NCBI GenBank assembly: GCA_045837725.1
Contig: JBEWZL010000293.1
Location: 1-33,616 of the forward strand
Direction: 5' to 3'
Origin: Vermamoeba vermiformis
Lineage: Eukaryota; Tubulinea; Echinamoebida
DNA length: 33,616 nucleotides
The notes under the pieces are model-generated. The model saw only the letters and a list, made by a program, of their open reading frames with translations. It searched no databases and was not told where the DNA came from. Positions 1 through 10,500 of the stretch are shown one piece after another. Position 1 is the first letter of the stretch. Each line of letters opens with the position of its first letter. The position numbers and the translations under genes were made by a program.

Positions 1-2
1 TG

Positions 3-278
3 TTGCAAGAAGCTGCAGGCAATTGGAAATTGCACCAACATTTGGCCAAGTTGTTGAACGTCGATTGGACTGCACTCGAGTCGGCAAAACCGAAAGAAGT
101 TACCGACGATGCTTGGATGACGTTGGTTTGCATTGCTTATTTACACAATATTTGCAGCCAGCACAAGTCAGAATGGGAATTGATCGTGCAAAAGGCTGAA
201 AATTGGTTGAAAACTGTTGGTGCAAACAAATCTGAATGGAATCAACGAGCAAGACAGTTGATACAACAAAGTGTATGA
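3..278 (+). CDS. 3' end of a VIT/VWA-family protein (copy V1, truncated by the window edge)
   Basis: The open frame runs from the window edge to a TGA at 276-278 and gives about 91 residues. They match the C-terminal helical tail of the intact paralog at 23183-26842: an acidic 'G-W' segment, then 'WMTLVCIAYL', 'SEWELIVQKAENWLKTVG' and 'RARQLIQQSV'. This 'W...EWELI..KA..WL' tail is typical of VWA5A-type VIT/VWA proteins. The first 50 residues differ strongly from V3, while the last 40 codons and the 3' flank are nearly identical to it, so the two ends have different histories. The VIT, VWA and any GTPase domain lie outside the window. Family assignment is firm by paralogy; function is not known. 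Confidence 0.85.
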   Translation: MQEAAGNWKLHQHLAKLLNVDWTALESAKPKEVTDDAWMTLVCIAYLHNICSQHKSEWELIVQKAENWLKTVGANKSEWNQRARQLIQQSV

Positions 279-364
279 AAGTAAACGTCCGGTATGTTGA
301 TTTTACCAAATAAGGCAATTTTATCGACCACTTCGCCACGTGACCAATTTCTCGTTCGTTGATC

Positions 365-447
365 GCATCGGTGCCCGAGTTGGTCTAAGGGGTTGGATTA
401 AGGCTCCAATATCTTCGGATGCAAGGGTTCGAATCCCTTCCGATGCA
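365..447 (+). tRNA. tRNA-Leu(AAG)
   Basis: The acceptor stem GCATCGG (365-371) pairs with CCGATGC (440-446), followed by discriminator A447. The anticodon stem TTGGA/TCCAA encloses the loop TTAAGGC, giving anticodon AAG at 400-402. A long variable arm (ATC-TTCG-GAT) marks a class II tRNA, and AAG makes it leucine. The T arm AAGGG-TTCGAAT-CCCTT holds the B box GGTTCGAATCC at 426-436. There is no intron. A second, nearly identical copy lies at 26929-27011. Confidence 0.95.
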
Positions 448-452
448 ATACC

Positions 453-457
453 TTTTT
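453..457 (+). terminator. Pol III T-tract after tRNA-Leu
   Basis: Five T residues begin six bases after the discriminator base, the usual Pol III termination signal. Confidence 0.8.
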
Positions 458-803
458 GCCCTCATTGCCTAGTGGTGGGCCGGGGGTTGCCAAGACGGCT
501 AGCTAAGTCACAAACAATTCCAGCGGGCAATCTTCGCCTTCAGCGTTTGCTCGCTTTTTGTTGGCCGTTATTATTTTACAATATTAATTATCACCGTAAC
601 AACAATGAACACATAACACTCGATATTAAATAGTAGAGAGACTTTCCCTTTTTAACTTCATACTTGGCTACCTAACTCAAGACAGGTTCGTGAAATCAAA
701 TCTGGCAATTAAATTAAAATCAAGTATTTTAATTAATTGGTACTTGCAACATTTTATGTGTAAATCTTTCATTATCGACTCATATTAATTTTAGGCAAAT
801 AAA
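458..803. other. Intergenic, no gene recognised
   Basis: A GC-richer patch (470-540) is followed by AT-rich DNA. The ATG-to-stop frame crossing 340-633 overlaps the tRNA and is not credible. A TTTTAG just before the ATG at 804 could be the acceptor of a 5'UTR intron, but no partner donor is obvious. Confidence 0.5.
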
Positions 804-1454
804 ATGTCCAAAATCGATAATAAGGCAGAATATTATTTTGGAGCCAAACCGGTGCTAGAAAAAGGCGCTGATGAGGACGAATTCGACGGATCATTCACAG
901 ACCCCGTTGATTTAGAAAAATTAGAATTGATCCAAAGACTTAACTTGCCACCGTTTTGGGAACAAATCTGGATCGAGCTCGCAACGCTTCGTTGCGGAAT
1001 TGAAGTCAATGAAGGCTCAGGCACTATTATTCTAACCGATATATCGGAATTGGCTCGCGAGAAGAGCTTCCCGCAACAGCAGATTTGGTCCGAGAGCATT
1101 AATAGTGCAAGAAAAAAAGGTTGGGACTGGAGCGGCGACACTGATATATATGTTAAGACTCTTGATGGCCCTAAGAACCTCGCTGACGCCGTAATCTCGC
1201 TCATGATCTCGGAGCACTGCGGAGAATTCTGGATGGACCTAAGCACTATGGCCCACGCACCAAGTGAGCAATCAACGTACCAAAGCTGGTCAAGCTTTTG
1301 GAACGATGGTTGTAATTCATATGAGAACGATTTGCCTGCTTGGAAAGGCAGGCCAGAACGAGATGTGGTCCTGAAGAGCGACGGCAACACTAGAATCCAT
1401 TTGGCGCAAAAATCTGGTGGATCTTTTGTCACCGTATATTTTTATACCTCTTAG
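804..1454 (+). CDS. Unrecognised 216-residue single-exon protein
   Basis: An uninterrupted frame gives a 216-residue, rather acidic protein. I recognise no family. The N-terminus (about residues 1-45) is polar and acidic with 'DEDEFDGSFTDP'. The rest is Trp-rich ('PPFWEQIWIELATL', 'KGWDWSGDTD', 'CGEFWMDLS', 'WSSFWNDGC') and looks like a compact globular domain ending in 'GGSFVTVYFYTS'. There is no signal peptide or membrane segment. It is the only long gene here without introns in its coding part. AATAAA-like sequence follows the stop near 1478. A 199-codon open frame also runs antisense through it, which I take as a shadow. No paralog is present in the window. Confidence 0.7.
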   Translation: MSKIDNKAEYYFGAKPVLEKGADEDEFDGSFTDPVDLEKLELIQRLNLPPFWEQIWIELATLRCGIEVNEGSGTIILTDISELAREKSFPQQQIWSESINSARKKGWDWSGDTDIYVKTLDGPKNLADAVISLMISEHCGEFWMDLSTMAHAPSEQSTYQSWSSFWNDGCNSYENDLPAWKGRPERDVVLKSDGNTRIHLAQKSGGSFVTVYFYTS

Positions 1455-1590
1455 CGTCATGGATACTGCATCCTTTTTGTAAATAAATCGAATGGTGCTC
1501 GGTAGCCGGTCCGATCGCGTCAAAAACTGGTCAATTCAAATCCATAGATAGAACAAATCGTCTTTACTAAAACTATGCTATATTAGGATC

Positions 1591-2740
1591 TTATTTGCGG
1601 AAAAGAAGAGACAAAAAGTCGCTGGCGAAAGCGTTGGTGCAAGTCAACTTGGGGTTCACCTTGTTGGGAGGAGCCTAAGTACGAGAACCGTTAGAATAAG
1701 CGCGCAATAATTAAAATGTAGGGCACTTACGTAGATAGAGGGAGAGAAGGGACCCTTGACAGTATTGAAGAAGTTGAGTTGAAGATCTCCCAAGTACTCG
1801 ATCGATTCAACGTCGATTTGGACAATAGTAGTAGTCTTAGTAGACACCCAAATGGTAACGGGAGAAGAGACGCCAAAGACGGCAGCTAATTTTGAACGAT
1901 TAGAATTGCTTTTTAGAATATTCGCAGCGTGTCGGGTAGTCAGATCCGCGTTATAATCTTACCTTCAATCTCCCAGCCGGAGCATGATTGACCAGCGACG
2001 ACCTTGTTGCCGACAAAAGAAGCGTTGGAAGGCAATTGGAAGGGGAAGAAGATCAAAAGGGAGGCAGGGACAGAGCCTGAAAGTAACGGACTCACATTAG
2101 TTCATGAACGTCAAGATAAGGAACAAAGACAACTTCGTTCGAACTTTCCAATACACAAGAAAGCTTAACTAAATATCTAATATTAAGACTTACCGAAGTT
2201 CCAGCACAAAGGACCTTCGTACATGTAGCCTTTACGCGAGCAAGATTAGTTAATGAATTGTCGGAGTTTTCTTGATTAAGATTATGAATAATACCAGTAA
2301 CGGTGCCTTGACCAGCATCAGGAGAAGCAACGAGAGAGGTGTGGAAGGATAAAGGAACGTCTAAACAAAAGTGTCAAATCCGAAGCTGCAGATCCAAATC
2401 TGACACTTACACTATTCACCACCGACTTCCAAGAAAGAACCAGCGTTGATGTAATCCAAAGCAAAGAATCCCGAGACAAAGACAGGAGAATCAGTAGGAG
2501 AAACGTAACCAGGCAAGACAACTGTCAAAAATAGAAATCAATCGTTGATCTGAATATCTTTAATCGTTTATAGATATGACGAGCAAAAGTATATTTCATA
2601 TTTAAGGACAATTTTAATTATAAATTTTTAAACTTACGAGTGAAGTTGGTGTAGAATTGTTGAGGAAGTTTGGGCGGGGTTTGGCAGATGGCGGTGCCAA
2701 CGACGCAGAGAATAGCAGCGATGATAACAAGTGATCTCAT
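1591..2740 (-). CDS. Secreted protein S1 (7 exons, 222 residues)
   Basis: Exons on the minus strand are 2740-2638, 2521-2411, 2360-2295, 2229-2194, 2076-1963, 1885-1731 and 1674-1591. All junctions are GT-AG and the sum is 669 bp with no internal stop. The start gives a clear signal peptide ('MRSLVIIAAILCVVGTAICQ', cleavage likely after Cys/Gln). The mature part has conserved segments shared by all four paralogs: 'YMYEGPLCWNF', a 'GQ.C.GWE' Cys-Trp motif, 'STKTTTIVQIDV' and a hydrophobic C-terminus ending 'SLLLRK'. Conserved cysteines suggest a disulphide-bonded extracellular beta-rich protein. I do not recognise the family; a distant link to ependymin/LolA-like folds is only a guess. Confidence 0.85.
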
Positions 2741-3268
2741 GGTGGTTTTATAGTTAAACTAAACTAAAAAAAAGTGAAACCAAACAAGATTTTATGTCAC
2801 ATATTAATAAGTGGAAAGTTCTGACGAAGAGTTTTTGGCGTCGCTGGTCTCATTTAAGTTGCTTCACGTCACTTCATAAAGCACAAGGTCTTGTGTCATG
2901 ATTTAATATTTCACATCAAATATGATGCCTTGCAAGGCCAACAAAGAGCGGATTGGATTTGATCTCAAAATCGTAAGCACTTGTCTTTAAAGACATCGTT
3001 TAAAATTACTACCCTTAATCTGAATTTTCGCGGTTCATGTGACATTTTCAACCTTCGTGGTGCTCTTAGTCCTGACAAAATGTTACCGTTTCTTTAATTG
3101 TTAGTTCGCTAAATAACAACACGTTTCCTCGTGCAAGCAGAATATTTGCGTTTATGAGCTTGTATTTTGTTTGTATTTAAAGCTTGACGACCAACCAAGC
3201 ACAACGTTTATTTTTTATGCTGAAATATTCATAATTGTTGCGCAATATCGTTAAGATAGACGAATAAG
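2741..3268. other. Intergenic between divergent S1 and F-box genes
   Basis: AT-rich DNA that should hold the promoters of S1 (-) and the F-box gene (+). I see no further coding sequence, repeat or RNA gene. Confidence 0.5.
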
Positions 3269-3354
3269 GTACGTACCGAGAGATTTTTGGGCCCTGTGTT
3301 ACTACTAAAATATTTTAAATTAATAAAAATAAATAAAATAACTATTTTTTGCAG
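3269..3354 (+). other. Probable 5'UTR intron of the F-box gene
   Basis: A GTACGT donor at 3269 and an AT-rich tract ending TTTTTTGCAG at 3354 bracket 86 bp, one base before the ATG at 3356. This supports that ATG as the start. Confidence 0.55.
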
Positions 3355-3355
3355 C

Positions 3356-5866
3356 ATGGAGCAGCTGGAAGGTCTTGTAGCCCAATACATTAGCTATTTG
3401 ATGCATTCGAATTATGATTGCTCGGAAATTAAAGCGCGGATTGAAGCAGCAGAATCAGTGGTGGATCGAGCAGTTCAATGCATTGTAGAATACCTTCGCT
3501 ATCACCCTGCTAGTACGCAATGCATAAAACTCTTTCCTGCTTTTATGAGCGTACCAGAAGTAGTCGATGCGTTAAAAGCTTGGCGTAACGAACACAACCA
3601 AACGATTGCAGATCTGCCCGCCGATGTTCTGTTTTATAAGTAAGCCTTTTCTAGCGTATTCCGCTTATTATCAACTATATTAATCATTAACTTGTTTAGG
3701 GACGTCATTCGGATAATAGACCCGGATAAATCTCAAAAACATTTCAAAGACTACTTTTTTCAACCAACATACGGCCGACCAACTGACTCATATTCAATTT
3801 CATCCCTCTTGGACCTCGATCAAGAAGATAAATTGAAAATCGAGGAAATTTGGAAAGAAATCAACAAAGAAAGCTACTACGCGTTCTCAAGAGACCGTGT
3901 CATTTGTGAAATGTGGTTAAGGGCAGCAAAGAAATATCCAGCAAGGTAAGCTCACCAAAAACTTTTTTTTAAAATTGTATTACGTCATTTCGTACAAGAA
4001 TGTATGCGGCGTTCAAATTGCAACGGATCCGATTCAACGCGAAGTATCAAATCTCGCGCAATCTCCCGCCCTACCTACGTCATTTAGCTCATTGTATTTC
4101 ATCACTTCATAATACACTCGGGGATTGCATACTAACTTCCATATATGGAAGCCTTAGGTGACTTTCATACGGAGCTGTGGGTTGAGATATGGGGGTTCGC
4201 GTACCGAAAATTTTTAAGCTGCCGTTTTTTTTCTTTGGTTCTACACTGCGCGCGTGAATTAATACTAATAAATTGTATTACAGTAATGATGTTGAAATAG
4301 CGACGCAGATTATGATCAAAGAGCTCGACAAAAGATATCCCGACATTCATCCGATCGTGTACGATCTGTTAGAGACATTTCCAAATATGGATGTGAAGAC
4401 TATAGTATCTACTGTTAAGAATTGGCCGAATCCTTTTGCAAATTTAACGCGTAAATTTATTCGAAAAGATACAATTCCGAGCTGGCTCTTCAAAGGAATA
4501 TTAGGATTGCCCACTGTTGATGGTATGCCTATTAATCGATATTATATATAAAATTGATAATAACGTATGAATACAGATTGCAATTATCGCTGGATCCGAA
4601 AACAAGAAGCGAAGGAAAAAGACGTCACAACCGCATCATCGACCAACGAAGGAGCATCAAATTTTGATTTGAAAACTTTACCTAATGACGTCGTACACTA
4701 CATAATAGGGAATAATAATGAATGGATCCGAAACCAATTAGCGAAACAAAAAGAAACCACATCCGCGTTCAAGTTTGACTTGCAAGCCTTGCCTGAAGAC
4801 CTCATATACTACATAATACCTCATTTGCACTACGAACAAGTAATAATGCTATCCTTGACCAATAAGCGGTTCTACAAGTTGGTCAACGAAGGTCAACATG
4901 TTTGGAGACAAACCTCGAAGAGATATTTTACGAGTATATCGGTTACTACTGCAGCAGACTTCTATAAACAATATAGGTATGTTTATATTTATGAGTATAA
5001 TTGACGTTTAATTGATTCCGCTGGATGTAGATCCAAGTTTGAAACTGGAAAATTACTCCACCAGTATATCATTCCTATTGGAGGGAGTCCGGCATCGATA
5101 GAACTTAATGGAGACAAAATAATATTGACTCAACCATCGACGATAGAAATACTCGAAGCTCATTGCTTGGACAAGCCGCGGATGCAGAATCGTTTTCGCA
5201 AGAAATTTCGTGTCTTTCCCGTTGAAAGGGCAATGAACCGAACTGCTCGATTATATAATAATAAGATATTTACTCATGCGATGCATGGTGTTAATGAATA
5301 TTCAATATCGGTCATCAATGCAGAAACTGGATCTCTAGAAAGCGTGGCTCCATGTTCGCTTAATCTAATGGACGATTATTTATACTTTACTATTGATAAC
5401 AAGTCATTATTAGGAAGGGGTAAGTTTTTAATTAAGAACCGAAGCATTGCTAATTTTTTTTCAGGCTTTTCGATGGATCTTACAACACAACAAATCACCC
5501 AGATTGATTGGACAGCAGAACTATACAAATGGGTTATAAGTGACGATATATTATATGGATTGCAGAGAGTTAACTATTTGGAAGCCAATGAGTTGAAGCT
5601 ATTTGATCGAAGAACTTCCGAGAAAATTGTCGACGAATTGCCCTGCAATGACTTAAGATGTTTTAATGTCAAAGACAACGATATTTATACCGTTTCATCG
5701 CAAATTCTGCAATGGGACAAACGGTATTTATATCAACCGGTCAGAAAATCAATATCGATCCCTACTATCAATCAATATCTAATAAGAACGAGGTATGCAG
5801 TGCCTTTACTTATAGTAACATAACTAGTACTAATTTTTATATAGACTAAAGGTGAGCCAGCTATAG
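3356..5866 (+). CDS. F-box protein with a repeat-like C-terminal half (7 exons, about 635 residues)
   Basis: Proposed exons: 3356-3639, 3700-3945, 4284-4522, 4577-4976, 5031-5419, 5465-5792 and 5845-5866; phases match throughout (1908 bp). The F-box is in exon 4: 'LPEDLIYYIIPHLHYEQV' then 'LTNKRFYKLVNE', usually a Skp1-binding site in SCF ubiquitin ligases. The second half has propeller-like repeats ('LFDRRTSEKIVDELP', 'DNDIYTVSSQILQWD'), a likely substrate-binding part. An alternative reading splits this into two genes, 3356-4551 and 4567 onward, only 15 bp apart. I prefer one gene because 4523-4576 is a good 54-bp intron. Intron 3 (338 bp) is unusually long and holds a 16-bp perfect palindrome at 4136-4151. 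The 3' end is uncertain: coding-like sequence continues to 6085 in another frame. Confidence 0.7.
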
Positions 5867-6307
5867 ATTTGACAGCAATGAGAGTCATGGGACCAGATTT
5901 GGGATCTGACCGATTTTACTTGGGAGCTTGCCCAACTGCCTAGAGAAAAGTGCTATATAACTACTAATGGTATATTAGTCGCTTATTCAGTCGACGGAGC
6001 AATTAATGTTCGACAGAGCACGTGTACAGAGAGTCTGTCGAACACAATTTCAACTAGCCCAGAATTACGATGTAATGTTTTCTAGCGCATCAAAATAGAT
6101 TTTCATAAGTGTAATTAAAATTAGCGGTCTCGGAGAACGTGGCTGGTTACGCTTACAGTTTAATTCATGAGTTAGACTTTTCGTTTTGGCGCAAAGCAGT
6201 ACACCACAACACGGTTATTTATCTTTAGTAACTTTTGTTTCATATTTGTGTATAAACAAGATTTCATAAGTAGGATTGTTAGCTCAAAGTAACTTGGGTT
6301 AGCACAG
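5867..6307 (+). other. Spacer with a coding-like stretch at 5892-6085
   Basis: From about 5892 a frame reads 'SWDQIWDLTDFTWELAQLP' and later 'NGILVAYSVDGAINVRQ', ending at TAG 6083-6085. It looks like a last propeller blade of the preceding F-box gene but is not in phase with the obvious splice. Joining it would need a 33-bp intron (5852-5884), shorter than any other here, so it may be a decayed 3' end or a sequence error. From 6086 to 6307 I see only AT-rich spacer. Confidence 0.5.
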
Positions 6308-7397
6308 ATGCAGCAAGCGGCGATCGAGCAAAGTTACGGTTATTTTCCCTACGAAATTTTGGAAATAATTACAAAATATGCAAATGCACGATCTAAATCG
6401 GTACTATTGCAAACAGCAAAACTGTTCGCTCGAATAATGGATGAGGAAACTTGGAAAATATTTTATCTCCTTAGATGGCATTGGAAAAATCTATTCACGG
6501 ACAGGAATAATTATAGCGACGAGGGTAAGTTTATTTTAGGCATTAAATAACAATTTGGACCAAAATTTTAGATTTAATTCGTGAGATCGAGCAACATTTG
6601 AGCGTTCGTCCTAACGACTACGTGGAGGCACAATTTTACGACAAAAATGCTTGGAAAAATAGGTACAAATATAGAGCGCAATTAGAACTCGCTGGAGGGC
6701 CACTGGAGATGGATCTTGGCATGGACGTGCCGGATTTGTACGAAATTAATGCGAACTCGTTAGCTCTTTATAACATTGGAAATATGGAAAATATTCAATA
6801 CAGCAATCTTTCAAAAGTTGACGCACATGTCGAGCGAGAGTACAGAGGAGATGAGCATCTATTCAAATCTGATTACACAGAACGGATTGAAGCTAATTGC
6901 ACCGCACACCATGCCATAGTTATTGGTCACACAGGTGCTCCAGTACGAGTACGTGTCGAAATAAGGAACAGAGAGTCTCCGCAATGTAACAAAAAACAAC
7001 AAGTTCATTGTAACCTACGATTGCTAGCGTACAACAACGCAAGCCGAAAATGGGACGTAAGTACAAAATATAGGTCGGAAATAGTAGTAGAATTTCGAAG
7101 ATGATTTAAGCACATAGAACTAATATTTTGTTGCAGATCATCTCGGCTCAGTATTCCAGCCAGTTTATCGCAGAAGATATTCTTTATTATTATCGGCCTT
7201 ATTGCAAAATATTTTGTGATGCACTGATTCTCGAGGACGTGCTGGTGCCAGGCAAGAAGGAATCAAAAGATGAAAAATATATTATCGTCGATGTGTTCCA
7301 GTTGATTACGGCAGCTGTAGGGGCATTAGTTTATGATAGGCACTACAATGTAGATGCATATTTCACTCTTGATTCAGTCATGCTCGAGGACGACTGA
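6308..7397 (+). CDS. Second F-box-type protein (3 exons, 320 residues)
   Basis: Exons 6308-6524, 6572-7056 and 7137-7397 join in phase to 963 bp. The N-terminus reads 'YFPYEILEIITKYAN', then 'LLQTAKLFARIMDEETWKIFY', the pattern of an F-box (Pro-x-Glu-Ile-Leu...Trp). The rest (about residues 75-320) is unlike the first F-box gene: it carries 'MDVPDLYEINANSLALYNIG' and 'APVRVRVEIRNRESP', and looks like a mixed alpha/beta domain I do not recognise. The gene lies in tandem with the larger F-box gene, on the same strand as V2. The role as a ubiquitin-ligase adaptor is inferred from the F-box alone. Confidence 0.75.
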
Positions 7398-7506
7398 TTG
7401 GCAGATCTGCGGCGACGAATAAGAAGCACTTCTTCAGGACTACTTCTGTTTAAATTGGAAATAAATGCGTGCACGCATGGTTCACTAACGTTGACTGAAC
7501 AGCAGC

Positions 7507-10500
7507 ATGTCCCAAGGGTGTATTGACATCAAGAGTGGGCAGTTGTGCCCATTAGTTTCGCTGCACATCCGATCACTTTTTGTTGACCGCTTTGGTAAAT
7601 CCGAAAATTATATTATTAGTGTAGTTAATAATATAATTAACGTGATGTTTAATGGTAGGCTCAATTGAAGTCGTTCAAGAATACGAAAATTCTGGTGCAG
7701 CGCCGATAGAAGCAGTATTCACGTTTCCAAAAGACGATCAAGCAGCAATAACAGGATTCAAAGTGAAAATAAATGACAAAACATTGATTGGTCAAATCGA
7801 ATCGAGTGATGAAGAACAAGAGAAATACAGTGATGCGATTGCAGAAGGCAAAGGAGCATACTTACTCTCACAAAAACGCTCAGATATCGTCACACTTTAT
7901 ATTGGTAAGTTATAGTGAGCAATTAATTGCGGAAATTAAGATTCAGTGCTAAATCCATACAAATGATAATTTTTTAAAACTTTGACGGAAGCTAAAGTTA
8001 TTCTAATAATTCAATATCAGTAGTATTTATTAACGTTAATATTACGCACATTATTTCAAAATTATTAGTTGGCTCTGAACAAACATTGGATCGGGATCTT
8101 ACCATATTTGTACACAGGCAGCCTTTTACCAAAACAGAAGGTTCAAGTTGAGATCACCTGCGCTGCAGAAGCACAATGGGAAGGAGATTCGCTTCGAATT
8201 ACATTTCCAACGACCATTGCATCTCGTTACACGCCCGAGCAATTTCAACGAGACGAAGAACACCAGATCAACCCTGCTTATCATTCAAACGATAACACAT
8301 TGCCTTATGACTTCGAATTTGAGTCATTGGTGCAATTGACCCACGATAAGATCTCATTGTTTGAATCCCAACGCACAAATTTTCCGAGATCGACATCTCG
8401 CCAGATGGCACCGAAGTGAACGCGAGAGTGAAGGCAACGAAGGGAGATATCGTGTCTGATAGAGATATAGTGCTTATTGTCAATACGAAGGATAACTCGT
8501 TACAAAAAAGGCCAGTTATGATCGATGAAGTTGATGAGGACGGACACCACGCACTTTACCTCTCATTCATTCCAAAAATATTATGCAACGAAATTTCCAA
8601 GAACATAATGCACGAGATTGTATTTTTGATTGATAGGTAAGATTTCAGTTCTTATCTTAAGAAAGAAAAATTTTGATCTAATCTTGACTTCTCTTTAGGA
8701 GCGGAAGTATGGACGGTCAGCAAATGGTTTGTGCCAAAGAAGCTTTGCAACTATTTCTGCGATCATTGCCATCGTGTTATTTCGATATTGTAAGCTTCGG
8801 AAGCAATTACAGCCAATTGTTCGGAAATCCAACGCTCTATTCCAACGAGTCCTTATCAAAAGCCACGAAAGAAGTGAACAAATTTTCTGCCGATTTAGGT
8901 ACGTACATATCGCTAGGGTTAGGGTTTAGAATACTAAATTTGTTAGGTGGTACCGAGATCCTCGCGCCATTAAAGAAGATCTACTCGCGAACACCCACAA
9001 GAGGCAAACGAATAATATTCATATTAACAGGTATGTTATAATATTAAATAATAATAGTACGTTATTAATTAATACTGGCGTTCAGATGGCCAAGTCTCGA
9101 ACACGAGACAAGTGGTAGATCTAGTCAAACAGAATTCGGCTACAACTTCAGTATACGCATTGGGAATAGGTATCTCTGTTAGTAGAGACCTAGTCAATGG
9201 AGTATCGCAGGCTGGTAATGGCTACGCTGAGTATGCTACAGCGAACGAGCGATTACAACCTAAGATCATGTCATTTTTGACACTTTGCCACTTCATCATC
9301 GAATTTCTGCCGTTAGACATTTAAATCAGTCATTTGCCTAACACAATGATATTTCAATATTCTATATCATGATATCGGATTATTGAATTGGCTAAAGTAT
9401 TGACCATTCTGTACGATCAGTTGAAACGAGCGCTTGAGAATTTCTCGGTTCAGATTGATTGGCACTCAAACAAAATTGAACAATTTCCCGAACATATTTC
9501 TCCGATCACTGATGAAGACCCTTTGCACGTGATGGCGTTCGTTGATGACGCGTACCTTCAAAAGTAAGGATCATGACAAAAACACGCATTGTTTCTTAGT
9601 ACTGACGATATAACCTTATTACTAGGAATAAGAGCATAGAGATTAAAATAACGAGCAACAATACCCAAGAATATTCGATCGCGTTTGACTTATCACAAAT
9701 GAAGACAGTTCGGGGCAACAGAATTCATCAATTATTTGCGAAGAAGAAAACGGATGCGATGGCATCTGCGGACAAGAATCAAATTCGCAATCTGCAAATA
9801 TTGTGCAAGAAGTACAATGTACTGTCAAGTGTCACAAGTTTCGTTCTTGTGGAACCCCGAAAAGAAGCTGCAGCGACCAGTCCTGAACTTGTTAATGTTC
9901 CGCTTGCCAGGCCCAAGCCTCCACCAAGAACAGCGCAGACATTGGTGACGAACGGCACCGTGTCATTTGGCGGAAAGTTTTCGAACAGTTACAAAGCCAC
10001 TATTGGTGCAGATTTTGAAATGTGCAGAGTCTTAGTGAATAATCGCGAGATCAAAGTGCAACTTTGGGATCTTGGTAAGTTCGGTTCGTTCATGAAAGAA
10101 ATTTTCACTGAAACTAAAACCTTTTTTTTTCAGCTGGAGCAGAACGATTTGGGCACCATTTATCAAGGGCATTTGCTTCAGGTACTTCAGCAGTCTTATT
10201 AATGTACAGCGTGGCTTCTCGGTCTTCATTCGATAATGTGAAGACCTGGATGGACTCTTTGACTGAACAGATCGACTCCGATATTCCGGTGGTACTAGCA
10301 GGCAATAAGATTGATTGTGAAGGAGAAGTGTCAACGAAGGAAGGACAAGAATTGGCTGCTTCATTAGGCATTCCTTTCTTCGAAATTTCAGTGAAAGATA
10401 CAACGAACTTGGGTGACTTGGCCAAACTACTCTTCGTTAACATGATATTCAAACGACCTAACAGTGCTTTGCATAAAGGTAGGCCGGCACCTATTATATA

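Larger units (their letters stand above)
157..457 (+). repeat. Segmental duplication: VIT/VWA 3' end plus tRNA-Leu (partner 26721-27021)
   Basis: This stretch aligns to 26721-27021 with a constant offset of 26564 and no net gap. It covers the last codons of the VIT/VWA gene, the 86-bp spacer and the whole tRNA gene, at roughly 95% identity by eye. Similarity drops sharply just after the Pol III T-tract and is much weaker upstream of 157, where the proteins have diverged. Confidence 0.85.

Noticed and set aside
340-633. 97-codon ATG frame on the plus strand
   Set aside because: It runs straight through the tRNA-Leu gene and its terminator, and has no protein-like features.
833-1432. 199-codon antisense frame inside the 216-residue gene
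   Set aside because: It mirrors codon structure of the sense gene; nothing suggests an expressed antisense protein.
4136-4151. Perfect 16-bp palindrome in the long F-box intron, considered as a small RNA or operator
   Set aside because: Isolated, with no further structure or conserved box around it.
8911-8930. Telomere-like TAGGGTTAGGGTTT in V2 intron 4
   Set aside because: Only two imperfect units inside a 48-bp intron with normal ends; too short to call an interstitial telomere repeat.
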